DNA of 64,000 bases from Oceanicola sp. Its GTDB lineage: Bacteria > Pseudomonadota > Alphaproteobacteria > Rhodobacterales > Rhodobacteraceae. A model generated the notes under the pieces. It did not search any database. It saw nothing but the letters and a program-made list of their open reading frames with translations, and was not told where the DNA came from. This document shows positions 43,716 to 51,959 of this stretch, piece after piece. The stretch spans positions 3,232,062-3,296,061 of the forward strand of contig CP051231.1 in NCBI GenBank assembly GCA_017792405.1, in the 5' to 3' direction. Both the position numbers and the translations under genes were made by a program. Numbering within the stretch: position 1 is the first letter of the stretch; every line of letters starts with the position of its first letter.

Positions 43716-46120
43716 CCCTGCGGCTTTGGCTCTGCGCGCTCGCCCTGGTCGTGGCGGCCTTTGCTGCGCCCCTGCGGGCCGAGACCGTTCGCCTGCTCTC
43801 CGGTGAGCATGACGGCTTCACCCGTATCGCCCTTGTGCTCGCGCGCGAAAGCGCATGGCGCGTTGGGCGGATTGAGGGCGGCTTCGGCCTCAAACTGGAC
43901 CGGCCCGACATCGCCGTTGATCTCACCGGCGCCTTCGACCTCATCCCCCGCACACGCATCGGCACGCTGGATTTCGATGCCGGCGAAGGGCTGCTCAACA
44001 TCGGGCTGCGCTGCAACTGCCATGCCGAGGCTTTCCAGATTCGCTCCAATATCCTCGTCGTCGACATCCGCGATGGCCCCGCGCCCGCGAGCAACGCCTT
44101 CAATGCGCCGCTCTTCCCGCCCGACCCTGCACCTGAGAAAGCGTCGGAGCCCACTCCCCCACCCACGGCAGAGGTCGCCGAAGGTGTCCTGCCCCCGCTG
44201 CACGCGGGCGCGCTGCGCAAACGCTATGATCGCCCCGTTGTCTTGCCCAACACACAGCGCGAACCCACCGAGAACCTGCCCGAAGGCGTTGCCGTGCGAG
44301 ATGAGCCGCCGGCGACCGATGCCTTCGCCGAGGCCCGCGAGCGGCGCCGGATCGCCGAGATCGAGGCCGAACTGCTCAAGCAACTGGCCCGCGCGGGCTC
44401 ACAGGGCATGGTCAAGCCCAACCCGGCCTACGCTGGGCTCGAGGGGCAGGTCGAACAGCCCGATGCCGCCATGCCGCCCAGCAACCACCCCGGCGCGAAC
44501 GTCGACGCCATCACCGGGGTCGACCGCGCCGCGCCAGATGCCCCGCCCCCGCCGGAAGACACGCGCGTGGCCTGTATCGCGCCCGCGCAGTTCGAATTCC
44601 TCGTGTCGGATCCCTCGGAAGAGCCGCACCAGATGATTGCCACCGCCCGCATGGCGCTTCTGAAGGAATTCGACACGCCCGATACCTATGCCGCCGAGGT
44701 GCTCTCCCGCGTCTACCTCTATCTCGGGTTCGGCGCCGAGGCCCGGCAGGTGATCGATGACTTTCTGCCAAAAGCCGAGGTCGCCCCGCTCTACCGCGCT
44801 ATCGCTGCCGGGCTGGATGACACGCCAGACCTCGCCGGTCAGGCCCTGAGCGGCCAGGTCGGCTGCCCCGGTCCTGCGTCATTCTGGGCGATGATGGTTG
44901 GCCCCGTTCCTGCAGCGCTGAACGAGCGCACCCAGCGCGACGTGGCCGCAACCGCCTCCGATCTGCCGCTGCACCTGCGCCGCCTCCTCGTCCCACGCCT
45001 CGCGCAGCGCCTGCTCGCCCGCGGGCACGATCAACTGGCCGCCGCCCTGCGCGATTCTCTCGCCCGCGTCGAAGGCACCCACGGTGCCGGCTACGAGATG
45101 CTTCAGGCCGCGCTGGCCGAAGAGGGCGATATCGCCTCCGGCGGAAACGGCGCCCCCTCGCCTGAAAGCAGCACCGCTGCCGAAGCCATTCTCGAAGAGG
45201 TGGCCGAGAGCAACAAGGCCGAGGCCGCGCAGGCGCTCGTCGAGCTGATCCGCCTCGCCAACGAGCAAGGGCGCCCGCTGCCGCCCGACAAGATCGACCT
45301 CGCCGAGGCCCTCATCTTCGAGCATCGCGATACCGAGGTCGCCCGGGTTCTGCTGATCGGCCTCGCCCCGGCCTACGCGCGCGACGGCGCCTTCACCAAA
45401 GCCTTCGACCGGCTCGACGCTGCTGCCGCTCTCCCCACCGAGGCGGAGCCTGACCCGCTCGATCAAGCCCGCTCCTCCACCGCGCTCCTGCTCGCGCAGA
45501 ACGCGGCAGACGAGGTATTTCTCCGCACCATGTTCCACCCTGCCCATGCCGAGCTCGGGTCCACTGTCTCTCCCGAGGCAAGCTTCGCCATCGCCGAACG
45601 GCTGCTCGCCCTCGGCTTCCCCGAGCAAGCTCTCGCCCAGTCTGAGAGCCTGCCCCGCGAAGATTCCTACCGCCTCATGCGAGTCCGCGCCCTCGCCGAG
45701 CTTGGCCGCTATGAGCGGGCACTGGCCTCCCTTGCCGGCTTGCAAGGCCCCGAAAGTGACGCGCTGCGCGGCGAACTTCTCGGTCGATTGGGTGAGCACG
45801 AGCGCGCCCATACCATGAGCCGGGTCGCGGGCGATGAAGAGGCGGCCCGCCGTGCCGCCTGGGCCAGCGGCAGTGCCGAGGCAATCCGCGAGTCAGGGAA
45901 CGAGACAGAGGCCGGCTTCACCGAGGCCACCCGCCCTGAAACCGCCCCCACCGCCCCCGGACGCCCCAGCCTTTCCGGGGCCGAGGCGCTACTCGAACAG
46001 ATCCGCCAGCGCCGCAGCGCGATCGAAACCCTCCTCGAAGAGAAATCCACCGCCACAGGTGCCGCAACTGAGCGTGCAATACCCGCTGGCGAAGGGGCCG
46101 AAAATCCGCCGGGCGCCTGA
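43712..46120 (+). CDS. Large periplasmic AMIN-like/TPR protein of the flagellar cluster, unknown function
   Basis: An 802-aa protein with signal peptide MTLRLWLCALALVVAAFAAPLRA. Residues about 25-122 resemble an AMIN-type peptidoglycan-binding domain (GEHDGFTRIALVLARESAWRV; RIGTLDFDAGEGLLNIGLRC; ILVVDIRDG), with a Cys101-x-Cys103 pair. A Pro-rich linker follows (about 123-290), then an all-helical TPR-like part (residues about 300-720, for example ARALAELGRYERALASLAG) and a charged tail. Coupled to motA by a 4-bp overlap. I do not know a characterised relative; a scaffold linking the stator or basal body to the wall is a reasonable inference. Confidence 0.8.
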   Translation: MTLRLWLCALALVVAAFAAPLRAETVRLLSGEHDGFTRIALVLARESAWRVGRIEGGFGLKLDRPDIAVDLTGAFDLIPRTRIGTLDFDAGEGLLNIGLRCNCHAEAFQIRSNILVVDIRDGPAPASNAFNAPLFPPDPAPEKASEPTPPPTAEVAEGVLPPLHAGALRKRYDRPVVLPNTQREPTENLPEGVAVRDEPPATDAFAEARERRRIAEIEAELLKQLARAGSQGMVKPNPAYAGLEGQVEQPDAAMPPSNHPGANVDAITGVDRAAPDAPPPPEDTRVACIAPAQFEFLVSDPSEEPHQMIATARMALLKEFDTPDTYAAEVLSRVYLYLGFGAEARQVIDDFLPKAEVAPLYRAIAAGLDDTPDLAGQALSGQVGCPGPASFWAMMVGPVPAALNERTQRDVAATASDLPLHLRRLLVPRLAQRLLARGHDQLAAALRDSLARVEGTHGAGYEMLQAALAEEGDIASGGNGAPSPESSTAAEAILEEVAESNKAEAAQALVELIRLANEQGRPLPPDKIDLAEALIFEHRDTEVARVLLIGLAPAYARDGAFTKAFDRLDAAAALPTEAEPDPLDQARSSTALLLAQNAADEVFLRTMFHPAHAELGSTVSPEASFAIAERLLALGFPEQALAQSESLPREDSYRLMRVRALAELGRYERALASLAGLQGPESDALRGELLGRLGEHERAHTMSRVAGDEEAARRAAWASGSAEAIRESGNETEAGFTEATRPETAPTAPGRPSLSGAEALLEQIRQRRSAIETLLEEKSTATGAATERAIPAGEGAENPPGA

Positions 46121-46193
46121 CGGCAGAAACCTTATGGTAACCAGCTTGTCCTAGGCTGATCGCATATCGGATTAGCCAGAACTGCGATCTAAA

Positions 46194-46991
46194 ATGCCCC
46201 ACTGCTCCCCGCCAGAAGGCGGCCCCAGCGTTGCTCCGCGCGGGCTGTCCACCGCCCCCCGCACGCCGCCTCTCGGTACGCCCCGCGCGCGCCGGATCTT
46301 CATCATCCTCGCTGCTCTCGCGCTGGCCATGCTGTCGCTGCCCGCGCTTGCCCAACCCACCCGGCCAGAGCTTTGCGAGGCCGCCGCCACCGAGGCCTCC
46401 GCCAAAACCGGCGTGCCGCTCTCCGTTCTCCGGGCGATCATGCTCACCGTCAGCGGCCGCAAGAGCGAAGAGGGTCTCGTGCCCTGGCCCTGGACCATCG
46501 GCGCAGCCGGCCAGCGCGTCTGGTTTGAAACCGCCGACGATGCCCGCGCCTATGCCTACCAGCAGATCAAGGCCAGCGAACCCGCGCTTGGGCTCGGCTG
46601 TTTCCAGATCGACTATGCCAAATATGGCCCCGAGTTCGCCTCACTCGAAGATATGCTGACCCCGCGCATCAACGCCGAATTCGCCGCGTCTCTCCTGCTC
46701 GGGCTACACGCCAAACACGGCGGCTGGGGCTATGCCGCTGCCGCGCTCCAAGGGCTCGCTCCTGAAGAGTCCGAGACCTGGCTGGCAAGCTTCAACCGCA
46801 ACCGCAGTTCGCTCCATGCGGAGGCCTACGATACGGCGCTCACAACCGCCGGTTCACAAGACCACCAGCCCCGGCTCAACACCTACCCGCTCCTGCAAGA
46901 CACCGGCGCGGCGCAGGTCATGGGATCGCTGGTGCCCACCGCCCCGGCAACCCCGGCGGCCAGCCTCTTCACCCCGGCAGAAGGGCTCTGA
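46194..46991 (+). CDS. Flagellar lytic-transglycosylase-like protein (SltF type), catalytic Glu apparently missing
   Basis: A 265-aa secreted protein; a membrane or signal helix IFIILAALALAMLSLPALA lies at residues about 36-54 after a Pro-rich leader, so a later start is possible, although no ATG near the signal helix is better placed. The SLT-like domain is recognisable (VPLSVLRAIMLTVSGRK, GLVPWPWTIGAAGQRVWFE, LGLGCFQIDYAKYGPEFAS, NAEFAASLLLGLHAKHGGWGYAAAALQG). In relatives the motif reads T-E-T/S-G-R with catalytic Glu; here it is T-V-S-G-R. Between the 802-aa gene and flhA, so it probably acts when the rod crosses the wall, perhaps without enzyme activity. Confidence 0.82.
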   Translation: MPHCSPPEGGPSVAPRGLSTAPRTPPLGTPRARRIFIILAALALAMLSLPALAQPTRPELCEAAATEASAKTGVPLSVLRAIMLTVSGRKSEEGLVPWPWTIGAAGQRVWFETADDARAYAYQQIKASEPALGLGCFQIDYAKYGPEFASLEDMLTPRINAEFAASLLLGLHAKHGGWGYAAAALQGLAPEESETWLASFNRNRSSLHAEAYDTALTTAGSQDHQPRLNTYPLLQDTGAAQVMGSLVPTAPATPAASLFTPAEGL

Positions 46992-46994
46992 GCC

Positions 46995-49079
46995 ATGGCG
47001 CTCGGCAAGGCCGACCTCTTCAAGCCCACAATCCTGCTGGCGCTCGCATTGATGGGCGTCATCACCATGATGATCCTGCCCATGCCCTCATGGGTACTCG
47101 ACATCGGCCTTGCCGGCAGCTTCGCGCTCGCCATCCTGATCTTCACCGTTACCCTCTTCATCGAGCGCCCGCTGGACTTTTCGTCCTTCCCGACGATCCT
47201 GCTGGCCTCGCTCATGCTGCGCCTGTCGCTCAACGTCAGTTCGACCAAGCTGATCATCGGCGAGGGCCACACCGGCACCCGGGCGGCGGGCAGCGTGATC
47301 GAGGGCTTCGCCATGTTCGTCATGGGTGGCTCGGTGTTTTTGGGCCTGGTGGTCTTCGGCGTGCTGATGATCGTTAACTTCATGGTCATCACCAAGGGCG
47401 CCGCCCGCATGGCCGAGGTCGGTGCGCGGTTCGCGCTCGATGGCATGCCCGGCAAGCAGCTCGCCATCGATTCCGACATGTCCGCAGGCGCGATCGACCA
47501 TGCCGAGGCCAAGGCGCGGCGCGAGCTGGAGCAGGCCGAAACCACCTTTTTCGGCTCGCTCGACGGTGCCTCGAAGTTCGTGAAGGGCGATGCCGTGGCC
47601 GGGTTGCTGATCACCCTGCTGAACCTCGTGATGGGCCTGATCATGGGCGCCGCCGTTCATGGCCTCCCGCTGGCCGAAGCCTTCCAGACCTATGCGATCC
47701 TCACCGTCGGCGACGGGCTCGTCACCCAGATCCCGGCGGTCATCATCTCCATCGCCTCCGCCCTGCTGCTGGCCCGCGGCGGCGAGAAAGGGGCGACCGA
47801 CCTTGCCCTCGTGGGCCAGCTTGGCAAGCACCCGGCGGCCATTGCCACGGTCGCCGTGCTCATGGCGCTCTTCGGCCTCGTTCCCGGCCTTCCGATGCTG
47901 CCCTTCTTCGCGGGCGCGGTGACCCTCGGGATCTTCGCATGGCGACGGCAAAGGGTGCTGCGGGCCGAGGCGATCGCCGCCGCGCAGCCCGCGCCGGAAG
48001 CCGCCAAACCCGCCCGAAAATCCATCGGCGACATGCTCGACCTCGACGATATCCACGTTGAGTTCGCGCCCGATCTCGTGGCCATGGTGCTCGACCCGGC
48101 CACCGGGCTCGACGCCCGGATCGAGAACATGCGTGCCCATGTAGCCGGCGCCTACGGTCTCATTCTTCCCGAGATCCGCCTGACGGATAACGCCGCGCTC
48201 AAGCCGCAGACCTACGCCATCCGCATCCACGGCGTGACCCAGGCCACCAACACGCTGCATCCCGACCGGGTGCTCGCGCTGGCCGGTGACACGCCCGAAT
48301 TGCTGCCCCCCGGCGAAGATTGCAACGAGCCGGTCTATGGTGCACCAGCCCGCTGGATCTCGGAGAACGCGCGGGAAGAGGCGGCGCTTCAGGGCTCAAC
48401 CGTGGTCACCTCCGCCGAGGTACTCGCCACCCACCTGCTGGAGGTCCTCAAGCGCAACTTCGCCCGGCTGCTCACCCTCAAAGCCCTGCGGCGGCTGCTG
48501 GAGGAGCTATCCAACCTCTCCGACCCGGTCCGCGCCGAGGCCAACCGCCGGCTGATCGACGAGCTGGTGCCTGACAAGGTGCCAACCGAACTGCTGCTCG
48601 CCGTCATGCGGCTGCTGCTTGATGAGCAAGTCTCGGTCCGCAACCTGCCCCTGATCCTCGAGGCGATCTCGGAGGCGCGCGGCACCTATTCCGCCCCTGA
48701 GGCGATCTGCGAGCACGTCCGCCAACGCCTCGGCTTCCAGCTGGTCTCCGAGCTACGCCGGGAGGATGGCACCCTGCCCCTGCTGCAACTCGCCCCCGAA
48801 TGGGAGGAGAAATTCCTTGCCCACCAAGTCGATGGCGGCAACGGCACCGAGGATATTGCCCTGCCGCCCGAGGCCTTCTCCAAGCTCGCAACCGGTGTCT
48901 CCGAAAAGCTCTCCCACGCGGCCGAAAGCGGGGTTTCGCCCGCGCTGGTCACCACCTCCCGCCGCCGGCGCTTCCTGAAAACCGTGCTGACGGCCAAGGG
49001 CATCGGCACGCCGGTGCTCTCCTTCGAGGAAATCGGGATGGATGCGCGCCCGGCCCTGATGGGCGTCATCGCCGCATGA
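46995..49079 (+). CDS. flhA: Flagellar export apparatus protein FlhA
   Basis: A 694-aa export-gate protein. About eight N-terminal membrane helices (ILLALALMGVITMMILPMPSWVLDIGLAGSFALAILI and onward), the conserved cytoplasmic loop (GAARMAEVGARFALDGMPGKQLAIDSDMSAG), and a large cytoplasmic domain (residues about 345-694) that docks chaperones and substrates. Length is typical. It starts 3 bp after the transglycosylase-like gene. Confidence 0.97.
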   Translation: MALGKADLFKPTILLALALMGVITMMILPMPSWVLDIGLAGSFALAILIFTVTLFIERPLDFSSFPTILLASLMLRLSLNVSSTKLIIGEGHTGTRAAGSVIEGFAMFVMGGSVFLGLVVFGVLMIVNFMVITKGAARMAEVGARFALDGMPGKQLAIDSDMSAGAIDHAEAKARRELEQAETTFFGSLDGASKFVKGDAVAGLLITLLNLVMGLIMGAAVHGLPLAEAFQTYAILTVGDGLVTQIPAVIISIASALLLARGGEKGATDLALVGQLGKHPAAIATVAVLMALFGLVPGLPMLPFFAGAVTLGIFAWRRQRVLRAEAIAAAQPAPEAAKPARKSIGDMLDLDDIHVEFAPDLVAMVLDPATGLDARIENMRAHVAGAYGLILPEIRLTDNAALKPQTYAIRIHGVTQATNTLHPDRVLALAGDTPELLPPGEDCNEPVYGAPARWISENAREEAALQGSTVVTSAEVLATHLLEVLKRNFARLLTLKALRRLLEELSNLSDPVRAEANRRLIDELVPDKVPTELLLAVMRLLLDEQVSVRNLPLILEAISEARGTYSAPEAICEHVRQRLGFQLVSELRREDGTLPLLQLAPEWEEKFLAHQVDGGNGTEDIALPPEAFSKLATGVSEKLSHAAESGVSPALVTTSRRRRFLKTVLTAKGIGTPVLSFEEIGMDARPALMGVIAA

Positions 49080-49103
49080 GCCGACCCGCATGAATCGCCT
49101 GCC

Positions 49104-49877
49104 ATGATCGAGCCCCTCGCACAGCTCCTCGGCTTCTCGCAGGCCGGCATTATGACCGGCTTCACTGTTTTCCTCCGGGTCGGCGCGGCGATGATGATGA
49201 TCCCTGCCTTCAGCGAGGCCGGGGTGCCCGCCCGCATTCGCCTCGCCGCAGCGCTGGCCTTCACTGCCATCGTCGCGCCCATGGTCGAGGTGCCGCAGAC
49301 CGCCTCGCTCACCGACATCGCCCTCTCGCTGACCCTCGTCAGCGAAACCGCTGTCGGCCTGATCTTCGGCTTCGGGCTCCGGCTCTTTGTCTATGCGCTC
49401 CAGGTCGCGGGCTCGATGGCGGCGCAATCCACCTCGCTCGCCCAGATCTTCGGCGCCTCCAAGGATGTGGATCCGCAGCCGGCCATCGGCCACCTGCTGG
49501 TGGTCTCGGGCCTCGCACTCGCCGCCATGTCGGGGCTGCATGTACAGATCGCAATCGGCTTCGTCCAAAGCTACGAAGTGCTGCCGGTGGGCGCGGTCAT
49601 CGGCGCCGGCGAGGCGATGGCCTGGGGGGTGGAGCGCATCGGCGCCTCCTTCGGCATGGCTTTCTCGCTCGCCTCGCCCTTCATCATCGCCGCGCTGATC
49701 TACAACATCGCCCTCGGGGTGATTAACCGCGCCATGCCCCAGCTCATGGTGGCCTTCGTCGGCGCGCCCGCCATCACCGCGGGCGGGCTGATTCTGCTGT
49801 TCTTCTCCGCGCCCTACCTGCTCTCACTCTGGCTGGACGCGCTGCAGCGCTACCTCGCCATCCCGCTCGGAGGATAG
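49104..49877 (+). CDS. fliR: Flagellar export apparatus protein FliR
   Basis: A 257-aa membrane protein with about six hydrophobic segments, including FTVFLRVGAAMMMIPAFSEAGVPARIRLAAALAFTAIV and LSLTLVSETAVGLIFGFGLRLFVYALQVAGSMAAQST, the best conserved FliR part. Forms the FliP5-FliQ4-FliR1 pore complex. It lies 24 bp after flhA and 3 bp before flhB. Confidence 0.95.
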   Translation: MIEPLAQLLGFSQAGIMTGFTVFLRVGAAMMMIPAFSEAGVPARIRLAAALAFTAIVAPMVEVPQTASLTDIALSLTLVSETAVGLIFGFGLRLFVYALQVAGSMAAQSTSLAQIFGASKDVDPQPAIGHLLVVSGLALAAMSGLHVQIAIGFVQSYEVLPVGAVIGAGEAMAWGVERIGASFGMAFSLASPFIIAALIYNIALGVINRAMPQLMVAFVGAPAITAGGLILLFFSAPYLLSLWLDALQRYLAIPLGG

Positions 49878-49880
49878 CAC

Positions 49881-50984
49881 ATGGCCGGGCAGAGCGGCAA
49901 AGGTGAAAAGCAACACGAACCAACCCAGAAGCGGCTGGAGGACGCCCGCAAGAAGGGCGAGGTCCCGCGCTCGACCGATATCACCACCGCCACAGCCTAC
50001 GGCGGGTTGCTGCTGGCCATGCTCACCGCCGGGGCCTCCAGCGTTGGCGCGCTCGGCACCACCGGCAGCCAGCTACTTGCCCAGGCCGACCGTCTCGCCC
50101 CGCTGATGACCGGGCCGGGCTTTGCCACCCTCTCCGGTGGGCTGCTGGCGCAGGTCGCCACCGCCATCGCCCCGTGGTTCGCCATCCCCGCGCTCGCCTG
50201 CGTGCTCTCGCTCATTGCCCAGCGGGCGGTGACCTTCGCGCCCGAGAAGATCCAGTTCAAACTCAGCCGCATCTCGCCGCTCTCCAACGCCAAGAACAAG
50301 TTCGGCCGCGGCGGGCTCTTCGAGTTCTTCAAGAGCTTCCTCAAGCTCACCATCATCTCTGTGGTGCTCTTCGCCTACCTCGACCGACGCCTGCCCGACA
50401 TGCTCTCGGCCACCGCGCTGGAGCCGGGGCAGGTCGGGGCGCTGCTGGGGCGGCTCTGCCTCGATTTCCTGCTCATCGTCACGGCCATCATGGCCGCCAT
50501 CGCCACGGTGGACTTCATGTGGCAGCGGGCCGAGCACATGCGCAAAAACCGGATGAGCCACCAAGAGCTGAAGGACGAACACAAGGAGAGCGAGGGCGAC
50601 CCTTACATCCGCCAGCAGCGCCGCCAAAAGGCCATCGAGATCGCCTCGGCGCAGATGATGGGCGAGGTGCCCAAAGCCGATGTCATCGTGGTGAACCCGC
50701 AGCACTACGCGGTCGCCCTGAAGTGGAGCCGCGAGTCTGTGGGGGCGCCGGTCTGCGTGGCCAAGGGGGTCGACGAGGTCGCCGCACGCATTCGCGAAAA
50801 GGCGCAGGAGGCGGGCGTGCCGATCCACCGCGATCCGCCCACCGCACGAGCGCTTTTCGGCACCGTCCAGATCGGCGAAGAGATCCGCCCCGAGCATTAT
50901 GCCCCCGTTGCCGCCGCCATCCGATTTTCCGAGGCGATGCGCCGCAAGGCGCGGGCCAGCTATGCCCGCAAGCGCCGCTCATGA
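49881..50984 (+). CDS. flhB: Flagellar export switch protein FlhB, NPQH variant
   Basis: A 367-aa protein: N-terminal EKQHEPTQKRLEDARKKGEVPRS, four membrane segments (residues about 40-215), and a cytoplasmic domain with the self-cleavage site VNPQHYAVALKW (Asn272-Pro273-Gln274-His275). The consensus is NPTH; Asn and Pro, needed for cleavage, are kept while Thr is Gln. FlhB controls the switch from hook to filament export. Stop overlaps the next gene by 4 bp. Confidence 0.96.
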   Translation: MAGQSGKGEKQHEPTQKRLEDARKKGEVPRSTDITTATAYGGLLLAMLTAGASSVGALGTTGSQLLAQADRLAPLMTGPGFATLSGGLLAQVATAIAPWFAIPALACVLSLIAQRAVTFAPEKIQFKLSRISPLSNAKNKFGRGGLFEFFKSFLKLTIISVVLFAYLDRRLPDMLSATALEPGQVGALLGRLCLDFLLIVTAIMAAIATVDFMWQRAEHMRKNRMSHQELKDEHKESEGDPYIRQQRRQKAIEIASAQMMGEVPKADVIVVNPQHYAVALKWSRESVGAPVCVAKGVDEVAARIREKAQEAGVPIHRDPPTARALFGTVQIGEEIRPEHYAPVAAAIRFSEAMRRKARASYARKRRS

Positions 50985-51334
50985 GTGTGAAGCGAAAGCA
51001 GATGCAGCGGCTCTCCGGCCTCATGGAGGCGCGATTCATGGCCGGTCAGGGCACGCTCAAGCAACGCCTCGCCGAAGAGGCCCGCCTCACCGTCGCCATC
51101 GACGAGATCGACAAGGCCCGCCGTCAGGCCATGGCCGATGCCTCCGACCCGGTCCACTTCAGCCCCTCCCACGCGCGGGCCACCAATGTCTGGCTGCGCT
51201 GGACCGATGCGCGCAAGGCGGTGCTAAACCGCGACCTTGCTCGCGCCCGCGCCGCCTCGGCTAAGGCCCGCAAGGCGTTGGCTCGGTCCTTCGGCCAGAT
51301 GCAGGCCAGCCGGGAACTGATCCGCAAACTATGA
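50981..51334 (+). CDS. Small helical FliJ-like protein
   Basis: A 117-aa, almost wholly helical, basic protein (MSVKRKQMQRLSGLMEARFMAGQ; LAEEARLTVAIDEIDKARRQAMAD; DARKAVLNRDLARARAASAKARKAL). Size, coiled-coil character and position behind flhB suggest the export chaperone FliJ, whose family is poorly conserved. The open frame reaches far upstream, but ATG at 50981 overlaps the flhB stop. Tail-to-tail overlap of 6 bp with the acetyltransferase gene. Confidence 0.7.
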   Translation: MSVKRKQMQRLSGLMEARFMAGQGTLKQRLAEEARLTVAIDEIDKARRQAMADASDPVHFSPSHARATNVWLRWTDARKAVLNRDLARARAASAKARKALARSFGQMQASRELIRKL

Positions 51335-51787
51335 AAGCCGCTTTTCCATGAAGAGCGAGGAGGCCGCATCGGGGTAGTCGCCGAACGGCCCACGCTCCGT
51401 GAACCCCGCCGCCCGGTATACCCTATGCGCCGCCTCCAGCAGGTTGCCCGTCTCCAGCCGCAGCCAGCCCAACCCGCGCCCGCGCGCCTCCGCCTCGATC
51501 GCCGCAAGCACCTTGCCGGCCACCCCGCGCCCCCGCGCCGCCTCATCGGTGAACATCGATTTCACCTCGCCGTAGCCCGCCTTCACCGCAAGCGCCCCGG
51601 TGCCCACCACCCGGCCCGCGTCCTGCGCGATGAAAAACACGATGTCCGGTTTGGCGAGCGCGTCGATGTCGAGAAAGAAATTGTCCTCCGGCGGAAACAG
51701 CCGTTCCATCAGCGCGTGGCTCTGCTTCAGCAGAGCGGCCGCCTCCGGGTGCCTCGGGTCTCCGACCGTCACCTCGATATCGCCCAT
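51329..51787 (-). CDS. GNAT-family N-acetyltransferase
   Basis: A 152-aa GCN5-related acetyltransferase. The acetyl-CoA site is VKSMFTDEAARGRGVAGKVLAAI (R/Q-x-x-G-x-G/A loop as RGRGVA), followed by LRLETGNLLEAAHRVYRAAGF, a common motif of small-molecule acetyltransferases. Substrate unknown. It lies between the fliJ-like gene and smc on the other strand and seems unrelated to flagella. Confidence 0.88.
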   Translation of the reverse strand: MGDIEVTVGDPRHPEAAALLKQSHALMERLFPPEDNFFLDIDALAKPDIVFFIAQDAGRVVGTGALAVKAGYGEVKSMFTDEAARGRGVAGKVLAAIEAEARGRGLGWLRLETGNLLEAAHRVYRAAGFTERGPFGDYPDAASSLFMEKRLS

Positions 51788-51834
51788 ATCAGCCTCCGTC
51801 TCGGCGTTCCCCCGCCGTCACCCGCTCCATATCT

Positions 51835-51843
51835 TGTGGATAA
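51835..51843 (-). promoter_or_regulatory. Perfect DnaA box in the smc upstream region
   Basis: TGTGGATAA on the plus strand, i.e. TTATCCACA on the minus strand, equals the DnaA consensus nonamer. It lies in the 172-bp gap between the acetyltransferase gene and smc. A single box could place smc under DnaA control but could also be chance. Confidence 0.4.
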
Positions 51844-51959
51844 GGCCAAAATCCAGCCCAGATGCTGATTGACAGACGCAGCACACCCCCCAAACATGGG
51901 TCAGCCCCGGGGAATCGCCCCCACGGGGCATGGGGACAACAACCGGGGCAGCAGGCAGC

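Noticed and set aside
50174..50980. Long frame leading into the fliJ-like gene
   Set aside because: It is an Arg/Pro/His-rich shadow of flhB in another frame; only the part from 50981 is protein-like.
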